Assembly (NCBI RefSeq): GCF_013302895.1
Contig: NZ_VJOK01000001.1
Span: 4,688,103-4,727,839 of the forward strand
DNA from: Streptomyces albus subsp. chlorinus
GTDB lineage: Bacteria; Actinomycetota; Actinomycetes; Streptomycetales; Streptomycetaceae
DNA length: 39,737 nucleotides
Direction of reading: 5' to 3'
This document shows positions 34,946-39,737 of this stretch, one piece after another (position 1 is the first letter of the stretch; the number at the start of each line of letters is the position of its first letter). A program made the translations under genes and the position numbers. The notes under the pieces were generated by a model. The model did not search any database, was not told the origin of the DNA, and worked only from the letters and a program-made list of their open reading frames with translations.

Positions 34946-35012
34946 CTGTGAATTTACCTGCGGCCAAATCCGGGCGACCGTAATGCCGACCCCCGTCAGG
35001 TATTGCTGACTG

Positions 35013-36626
35013 TTACGCGGCGTTCGGCCGCCCTTCCCAGATGTCTTGCAGAGCACCCCTTCTCTGGGCGGGATATGAGTAGTCGTCAGAACCGTCGGCC
35101 CATTTGATGTTGACGCGGCTCCATCCGTCGAATCGTGCGCCTTGTTTAGGTGCGCGAGTGACAATGATGCGATCTATAGCGAGGCCCACTAGTTCGCGCT
35201 TCAATTCGAGATTGGCGCCCCGCCATTTCAGCCGTGCCCAGAGCGGATTTGTCAACACCGCGAAATCAAGACGACTTTCCCCCGAAAGGGCATTGAGTTG
35301 TTCCTGTGCCGTTTCCAATTTCGCCTCTGCCTCTCGCACCAGTCGCGGAAAGTGCTTTCCCATTGCTCCCGAATAGAGCCCTGCCGCCCGGTCGTTGGCG
35401 AGCTGTTCGATTGCCGCCTCTGCCGCTTTCACCGCAGCCACGGCATCGTCATATTCTGCCGTGCGCTTCGGTTGAGTGAGAGCCTGCCAACGTTCCGCCA
35501 AAATGCGCACCAAGGGGTCATCAGGACTGGCGTTCGTGAACCTGTTGAGCCAACGCATTGCTACGTACTTCTCAATCGCAGTACACCACGCCGAGGCAGG
35601 CGTAGGGCAATCGCCGCCCGCAGCCCGGAGCTGACAATTGTAGGACTTACCATCGGCATTCATCCGGTGCCCGCAATGAGCACACACCAGGCGTCCGACG
35701 AGAAGTTTCGACGGCCTGCCCGGGCGCCTCTTACCCGGAAGAATCTGATGCCCGGTCAGCACCCTACGGGCACGGTCCGCGGGTTCAGCGGGGATCATCT
35801 CGGACATGTCCGCCGCCACCTGCACGCGTTCCCCCGCGTCGTTGTAGTAGAGCGTCGGACTCTTGTGCGACTTACCCCCAGGGCTGACAGTAAGCCACCC
35901 CTCATAAACTGGATGAATGACGATTGCTCGAATGGCGTCCGCGCGCCAGCCTTTACCCGTGGCCGTCTTGATCCCCTCGGAGTTCAATTGCCGAGCCAAA
36001 GCGCGCGCGGATACCCCTTCGGCAATGGAAGTGAAGATGCGGACAACAATGTCCCACGGAGAGTAATCCTTGCCTTTGACGAGTTTCCGATTGGGTGACA
36101 GCTTGCGTGTCACTTTGTCGGCAACCAGCCCGAAGGGGGCACGAGCCAGCCAGCGCCCCTCGTTGCGTTGGCGTTTCTTCGTCTGGCGCACGTTGTACGA
36201 AAGGCGCACCGAATATTCGCGGGCATTCTCGGCCCGATCGATAATCCAACGCCTGTCCCGCTCATTCATGGAATCCAGGCGTTCGTAATCGAAGATAACC
36301 CGGGCTTTCCCGAGGATGGGTACGACAGCCTCAGCGCCTTTGCGGCTGAACCGGTCCAGTGCATAGCACCAGAGGGCGGGAACTTCTCCGTTGAGAACAG
36401 CCGCCATTGCCGCGTCGTACTTAGGTCGCTCTATGTCATCCCATGCCGACAGATTCTCTTTCCAGACCTTGCGGACGCGGTAGCCGTTCTCTTCGGCCCA
36501 GCGTCGGCCCCGCTCCTCTTGTGCCCGGAGCGAGAGCGCTTCCTCCCGCTCGCGAACGATCTTGGACTTCCTCAACAGGAGGTCCACCTCTGGCCTGTTG
36601 TCCCTCTTCTCCCCGTTGGCAACCAT
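35013..36626 (-). CDS. Large serine integrase
   Basis: A 537-residue site-specific recombinase from the ATG at 36626, with GGAAGG nine bases upstream (a TTG at 36635 is an alternative). The catalytic domain has LLLRKSKIV with Ser21 as the likely nucleophile, RAQEERGRRWAEENGY and LDRFSRKG (90-95). The recombinase domain follows (APFGLVAD, SPWDIVVRIFTSIAEGVSARALARQLNSEGIKT, IHPVYEGWLTV). A zinc ribbon (LLVGRLVCAHCGHRMNADG, YNCQLRAAGGDCP) and a coiled coil (AAVKAAEAAIEQLANDR, EAEAKLETAQEQLNAL) come next, as in phage-type integrases. The predicted core lies 68 bp upstream of its start, the usual place for attP. Confidence 0.95.
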   Translation of the reverse strand: MVANGEKRDNRPEVDLLLRKSKIVREREEALSLRAQEERGRRWAEENGYRVRKVWKENLSAWDDIERPKYDAAMAAVLNGEVPALWCYALDRFSRKGAEAVVPILGKARVIFDYERLDSMNERDRRWIIDRAENAREYSVRLSYNVRQTKKRQRNEGRWLARAPFGLVADKVTRKLSPNRKLVKGKDYSPWDIVVRIFTSIAEGVSARALARQLNSEGIKTATGKGWRADAIRAIVIHPVYEGWLTVSPGGKSHKSPTLYYNDAGERVQVAADMSEMIPAEPADRARRVLTGHQILPGKRRPGRPSKLLVGRLVCAHCGHRMNADGKSYNCQLRAAGGDCPTPASAWCTAIEKYVAMRWLNRFTNASPDDPLVRILAERWQALTQPKRTAEYDDAVAAVKAAEAAIEQLANDRAAGLYSGAMGKHFPRLVREAEAKLETAQEQLNALSGESRLDFAVLTNPLWARLKWRGANLELKRELVGLAIDRIIVTRAPKQGARFDGWSRVNIKWADGSDDYSYPAQRRGALQDIWEGRPNAA

Positions 36627-36672
36627 GCCATCCAACCTTCCGACCAGCGGGAACGGCCCGCAACCGAATAGA

Positions 36673-36698
36673 TCCCAGGGTGTTGGACCTACTCCGGT
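36673..36698. other. attR with arm and core
   Basis: Arm TCCCAGGGTGT (36673-36683), ten bases, then the core CCGGT (36694-36698), followed by host MocR sequence (GGGGCCCTGCAG). The arm is the exact inverse of 31755-31765. In the rejoined circle the two arms are symmetric about the first CC of the core. Confidence 0.82.
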
Positions 36699-37257
36699 CG
36701 GGGCCCTGCAGGGACTGGACCCCGAGCGGGTCGTCTACCTGGGAACCTCCAGCAAGGCGCTGGCCCCGGCACTGCGGCTGGCGTGGCTGGTGCTGCCCGA
36801 CCGGCTGGTGGACGCCGTGCTGGCGGCCAAGACGCCCGCCGAGTGGACGGTCGGCAGCCTGGGCCAGCTCACCCTGGCGGACTTCCTGGAGTGCGGGGCC
36901 TACGACCGGCAGGTGCGGCTGATGCGGCAGCGGTACCGCGCGAGGAGGGACCGACTGGTCGGTCTGCTCGCGGAACGGGTGCCCCGGGCGCGGGCCCGAG
37001 GCATCGCGGCCGGACTGCACGCCGTCCTCGAACTGCCGCCCGGCACCACGGAGGAGGCCGCGCTGCGCGCCCTGGAGCGGGCCGGTGTCGGCCTCGACGC
37101 GCTTTCCGGGTTCCGCCACCCGGCCGCGCCGCCCGAGCCCGCGCCGCCGCCCGCGCTCGTCGTCGGCTACGGCACCCCGGCCGAACACGCCTACGCGGCG
37201 GCGCTGGAGGCGCTGTGCGGGGCACTGGCCCGTCCCGCGGCGCCGGACCGGGGATGA
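36694..37257 (+). pseudogene. MocR/PdxR-type regulator, 3' part
   Basis: The remaining ~187 codons of the split regulator, in the phase that continues the 5' part: PVGALQGLDPERVVYLGTSSKALAPALRLAWLVLP. It carries the PLP-type Lys in SSKAL, then YDRQVRLMRQRYRARRDRLVGLL and the C-terminal small domain. There is no start codon or ribosome site of its own at the junction; ATGs upstream belong to the element and give unrelated sequence. No further stops or frameshifts are present, so the fragment is undecayed. Confidence 0.93.
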
Positions 37258-37417
37258 CGCACGGGCCGCGACACCCGCTCTTGAGCCGGCGGTGCGGGGA
37301 CGGGCCGGTCCGGCTCCCACCTCGGCCTCCCGGCGACCCTCGCCCTCTCCTTCACCCTGACCCCGACACCGCAACGACCCACCGCAAGACGCCAGGAGCC
37401 GGCCCCTTACTCCGGCC

Positions 37418-38170
37418 CTAACGTGAGCTGACGCCGGCGCCTCCCGGGTCCGTCTCGTACGAGAGCGTCAGCCGTGGTGGCAGGCACCACTCGCCGTAGA
37501 GGACCATGCCCTCCTCGTCGCTCCAGCGGTGGGCCCCGGCCAGGGTGGGCGCACCTGGCGGGATACCGAGGTGACCGGCCTCGCGCTGATCGGCTTCACG
37601 CGCGTGCATGTCGTCGCGGGCGTAGGTGGGCGTGCGGCCCGTCGCCTTGAGGACTTTCGGGAGCAGGCCGTGCACCTTGCCGGGTGCGGTGCTGAGCAGG
37701 TCCGGTACGAGGGCTGCGAAGTGGGCCGGAAACCAGTCGACGGCGAGCATCAGCCGGGCCTTGCCCCGGCCTACGGTGTACTCCCGTCGGACCACCTGGT
37801 CGCCGTGGTCGAGATCGAAGATCTCCGCGACGTACAGCGGCGGGACCACGAGTTCCGCAGCGGTGACGGCCACCGACTCGCCGTCTGCCAGAACGCTTCC
37901 CGTCCGCCGCGCCAGCCCGGCCCGTTCGCTCGGCGTAAGGCCGACCGGTGCCTCGTCCGCCACGAACGTGCCGCGCGGTGAGGTGCGCACGACACCTTCC
38001 ACCGACAGCTGACCGAGCGCCCGCTGCGCGGTTGCCCCCGCACACCGGTAGGAGGCCGCCAACTCCTTGACGGTCGGCAACTTGTCGCCGGGCCCCAGCT
38101 CACCGGAGAGGATCCGGTCCCGAAGCTCCGCCGCGATGTCCATGAAGCGCTGCTCTGCCATATTCGGCAC
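37418..38170 (-). CDS. GntR-family regulator with UTRA domain
   Basis: A 250-residue regulator. The GTG at 38170 gives VPNMAEQRF; an ATG at 38161 is equally possible. Residues about 10-75 are the GntR winged helix (FMDIAAELRDRILSGELGPGDKLPTVKELAASYRCAGATAQRALGQLSVEGVV, TSPRGTFVA). The UTRA effector domain follows (VPPLYVAEIFDLDHGDQVVRREYTV, LMLAVDWFPAHFAALVPDLL, and late EGMVLYGEWCLPPRLTLSYE). It is divergent from a small unknown gene; four CTAG-type boxes in between are probable operators. The effector is unknown. Confidence 0.9.
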   Translation of the reverse strand: MPNMAEQRFMDIAAELRDRILSGELGPGDKLPTVKELAASYRCAGATAQRALGQLSVEGVVRTSPRGTFVADEAPVGLTPSERAGLARRTGSVLADGESVAVTAAELVVPPLYVAEIFDLDHGDQVVRREYTVGRGKARLMLAVDWFPAHFAALVPDLLSTAPGKVHGLLPKVLKATGRTPTYARDDMHAREADQREAGHLGIPPGAPTLAGAHRWSDEEGMVLYGEWCLPPRLTLSYETDPGGAGVSSR

Positions 38171-38180
38171 GGTAGCGGGT

Positions 38181-38289
38181 GAACTAGAACACCGAAAAGC
38201 CTTCGCAGTGGCCTAGTTCGCCTCAGGAGGGTGAATTTTCATCCCGGGTCCTGCGTGTGACCTAGTTCAGCTCAATGGTGACCTAGTGC
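38181..38289. promoter_or_regulatory. Four CTAGTTC boxes in the GntR divergent promoter
   Basis: GAACTAG at 38181-38187, CTAGTTC at 38213-38219 and 38262-38268, and CTAGTGC at 38283-38289. The first is inverted relative to the others, and the last two start 21 bp apart (two helical turns). One box is 11 bp from the GntR start, fitting self-repression. Confidence 0.6.
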
Positions 38290-38325
38290 GCCTCGCTCCG
38301 AGGTGCCCCGTGAGAGGAGCACACG

Positions 38326-38676
38326 ATGACCGACGAGAGGGAATCCCTCCTCCCAGAGGTCCTGCGGCTGTTGCCGTGGGCCACCGACACGGGCAAGCCC
38401 TGCTACCTGTCGCCCGCCCCCGAGGGCGGGGTCCTCACCGCGCTGGCCGACCGGGTCGAGAACCAGCACCTCCGCGACGCGGCCGAGGCGCTGGGGGAGG
38501 CCCGACGCGTGCTGGCGGATCCCGCCGCCGGGGCCCTCGCCCTCCGGCTGGCGCTCACCGCGTGCGCCCGCGCGCTCGCCAACGCCCTGCGGGTCGCGCA
38601 CAGCCGGGGACTCCGCCTCGGGGCGGAGGACACGGGCGAGGGGAGCGGGCATGATCGACAGCCTCGGGGGACGTGA
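38326..38676 (+). CDS. 116-residue unknown protein, partner of the GntR gene
   Basis: The ATG at 38326 has AGGAG seven bases upstream. The sequence (MTDERESLLPEVLRLLPWATDTGKPCYLSPAPEGGVL, then ALADRVENQHLRDAAEALGEARRVL and LRLALTACARALANALRVAHSRG) is a mostly helical soluble protein with a disordered tail. I know similar small proteins beside GntR/UTRA genes in Streptomyces but no function. Expression is probably controlled by the boxes just upstream. Confidence 0.75.
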   Translation: MTDERESLLPEVLRLLPWATDTGKPCYLSPAPEGGVLTALADRVENQHLRDAAEALGEARRVLADPAAGALALRLALTACARALANALRVAHSRGLRLGAEDTGEGSGHDRQPRGT

Positions 38677-38696
38677 CGGATCGAGAGTGAGGTGCC

Positions 38697-39659
38697 ATGA
38701 CACGTCTGCGGTGTGCGCTGGTGGACGACTTCCAGGGCGTGGGGACAGCGATGGCCGACTGGTCGCGGGTCGCGGAGGAGGTGGAGGTCGTCGGCCTCCG
38801 GGAGCATCCCGCCGACGAGGACGCGCTCGTCGCGATGCTGGACGGCTTCGACATCGCGGTGACGCTGCGGGAACGGGTGCCGTTCCCGCGTTCCGTCCTC
38901 GCACGGCTCCCCAGGCTGCGCCTGCTGATCGCCTCGGGCATGCGCAACACCGTCATCGACTACGCGGCGGCCGAGGAGCACGGGGTGACCGTGTGCGGAA
39001 CGGCCAGCTCCCCGGTGCCGCCGCTGGAGCACACCTGGGCCCTGCTGCTCGGGCTGGCCCGGGGGATCGGCGTGGAGAGCGCGGCGCTGCGCGAGGGCGG
39101 GCCCTGGCAGCAGACCGTCGGCGCCGATCTGCACGGCAAGCGGCTGGGGCTGCTCGGTCTGGGCAAGATCGGCGGGCGGATGGCACCGATCGCCGCGGCC
39201 TTCGGGATGGAGGTCCTCGCCTGGAGCCAGAACCTCACCCGGGAGCGCGCGGACGAGGTGGGCGCCGTGCGGGCCGGCTCCCTCCACGAACTGCTGGCGG
39301 CCAGCGACTTCGTCTCCGTCCACCTGGCGCTGAGCGAGCGCACCCGGCACCTGATCGGTGCGAAGGAGCTGGCCGCGATGAAGCCGGACGCCTTTCTGAT
39401 CAACACCTCGCGGGCCGCGATCGTCGATCAGGACGCCCTGCTCGACGCCCTCCGTGAGGGCACCATCGCCGGGGCCGCTCTCGATGTCTTCGACATCGAG
39501 CCCCTCCCCGCCGGCCACCCCCTGCGCACCGCGCCCCGCCTGCTGGCCACCCCGCACCTGGGCTACGTCACCCGCGACAACTACCGCCGCTACTACGGCG
39601 ACGCCGTCGAGAACATCCGTGCCTACCTGGACGGCTCCCCCGTCCGCAGGCTGCCCTGA
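38697..39659 (+). CDS. D-2-hydroxyacid dehydrogenase
   Basis: A 320-residue NAD-dependent enzyme of the phosphoglycerate dehydrogenase/formate dehydrogenase-like superfamily. The ATG at 38697 is preceded by GTGAGGTGCC. The N-terminal catalytic half contains LRERVPFPRSVLARLPRLRLLIASGMRNTVID. The NAD loop is GLLGLGKIGGRMA. The catalytic residues lie in INTSRAAIVDQDALLDAL (Arg), DVFDIEPLPAGHPL (Glu) and TPHLGYVT (His). The substrate cannot be told from sequence; it is shorter than SerA and lacks an ACT domain. It lies 20 bp after the small unknown gene and may be co-transcribed with it. Confidence 0.92.
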   Translation: MTRLRCALVDDFQGVGTAMADWSRVAEEVEVVGLREHPADEDALVAMLDGFDIAVTLRERVPFPRSVLARLPRLRLLIASGMRNTVIDYAAAEEHGVTVCGTASSPVPPLEHTWALLLGLARGIGVESAALREGGPWQQTVGADLHGKRLGLLGLGKIGGRMAPIAAAFGMEVLAWSQNLTRERADEVGAVRAGSLHELLAASDFVSVHLALSERTRHLIGAKELAAMKPDAFLINTSRAAIVDQDALLDALREGTIAGAALDVFDIEPLPAGHPLRTAPRLLATPHLGYVTRDNYRRYYGDAVENIRAYLDGSPVRRLP

Positions 39660-39737
39660 CCTGCCCTGATCCCGCCCTGCCCCCGCCCGGACGGCGCCCC
39701 CGGCCCGGACGACTGGCCCCGGCCCGGACGGCGCCCC

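Larger units (their letters stand above)
34270..35012. ncRNA. 743-bp structured non-coding region, function unknown
   Basis: Lies between the convergent HTH-regulator and integrase genes. No frame looks like protein on either strand. It holds hairpins back to back: GCGGCT/AGCCGC (34508-34521), GGCGCGCC-TTC-GGCGCGCC (34482-34500), CGGCC-TTC-GGCCG (34536-34548), CCGGGCGG-CCCG-CCGCCCGG (34556-34575), CAAGGGGCGC/GCGCCCCTTG (34838-34863), and a 20-bp stem with a 31-base loop (34875-34945). G+C rises sharply compared with both flanking genes. An RNA, a replication or transfer origin, or a packaging site are all possible; the ncRNA label is provisional. Confidence 0.4.
31743..36698. mobile_element. 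4.95-kb serine-integrase element inserted in a MocR gene
   Basis: Bounded by the CCGGT core at both ends. Contents from left: a terminator, five very small minus-strand genes, a divergent HTH regulator, about 740 bp of structured non-coding DNA, and a large serine integrase next to the right end. No replication, transfer, capsid or terminase gene is visible, so it is not self-transmissible and is more like an integrative mobilisable element, phage satellite or relic. Coding parts use more A/T at third positions than the host. Removing it exactly rejoins the MocR frame. Confidence 0.88.

Noticed and set aside
34886..35164. 92-codon minus-strand frame over the integrase 3' end and the large inverted repeat
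   Set aside because: It overlaps the integrase coding end in another frame and has no start signal.
36562..36693. Extending the 3' MocR fragment upstream to ATGs inside the element
   Set aside because: The upstream part is antisense to the integrase start and encodes no MocR-like sequence; homology begins only at the att core.
31743..36698. tRNA gene as the integration target
   Set aside because: No tRNA-like sequence is found at either end; the target is the MocR coding sequence.
39660..39737. A gene after the hydroxyacid dehydrogenase
   Set aside because: The last 78 bases are GC-rich with short CCCGGACGGCGCCCC-like repeats and hold no convincing frame before the edge.

Overview
The window looks like a Streptomyces chromosome. 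G+C is very high, with almost exclusively G or C at third codon positions, GTG starts are common, and the order purN-purH ... folD-DUF3017-mdh is the one I know from that genus. This rests on sequence character and gene order only; no database was searched.

Layout. 1-6620: a minus-strand gene cut by the left edge (a low-complexity Ala/Lys/Gly protein), a DUF6350-type membrane protein, a Pro/Gly-rich membrane protein, then purN and purH, overlapping and ending in a strong terminator. 6650-12970: two small minus-strand genes (a membrane protein and an FHA-like protein), folD, a DUF3017 membrane protein, a membrane-anchored HTH/DUF2690 protein, and mdh. 13050-15668: an MFS exporter divergent from an ArsR-type regulator. 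15977-19420: a minus-strand cluster of a ribbon-helix-helix regulator, a DUF4097 protein and a DrrA/DrrB-type ABC exporter. A dense set of 10-bp phased TGGCACCA boxes lies upstream of the regulator. 19747-20544: a secreted LolA/LppX-like protein. 20821-28245: a glycine-betaine island with betaine aldehyde dehydrogenase, a choline-oxidase-like GMC flavoenzyme, and an OpuA-type ABC importer (ATPase, internally duplicated permease, lipoprotein). The cell could make glycine betaine from choline and also import it. 28324-30596: a CopD-like membrane protein, a PEP mutase/isocitrate lyase family enzyme and an AhpD-like protein.

The most notable feature lies at 31743-36698. A MocR/PdxR-type regulator gene, divergent from the AhpD-like gene, is split by a 4.95-kb element. 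The two gene halves sit in matching frames on either side of a shared CCGGT core. The element ends carry 11-bp inverted arms whose dyad centre falls on the first two bases of that core, as expected for a large serine integrase attP. The integrase gene ends 68 bp from the right core. The rest of the element is a minus-strand series of very small genes (85, 56, 30, 69 and 60 residues), a divergent HTH regulator with a long helical C-terminal domain, and about 740 bp of heavily hairpinned non-coding sequence. It has no tRNA target and no recognisable replication or transfer genes. Its base and codon use is less G+C-rich than the host's.

37418-39659: a GntR/UTRA regulator divergent from a small unknown protein, with repeated CTAGTTC boxes between them, then a D-2-hydroxyacid dehydrogenase. 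The final 78 bases hold no gene.
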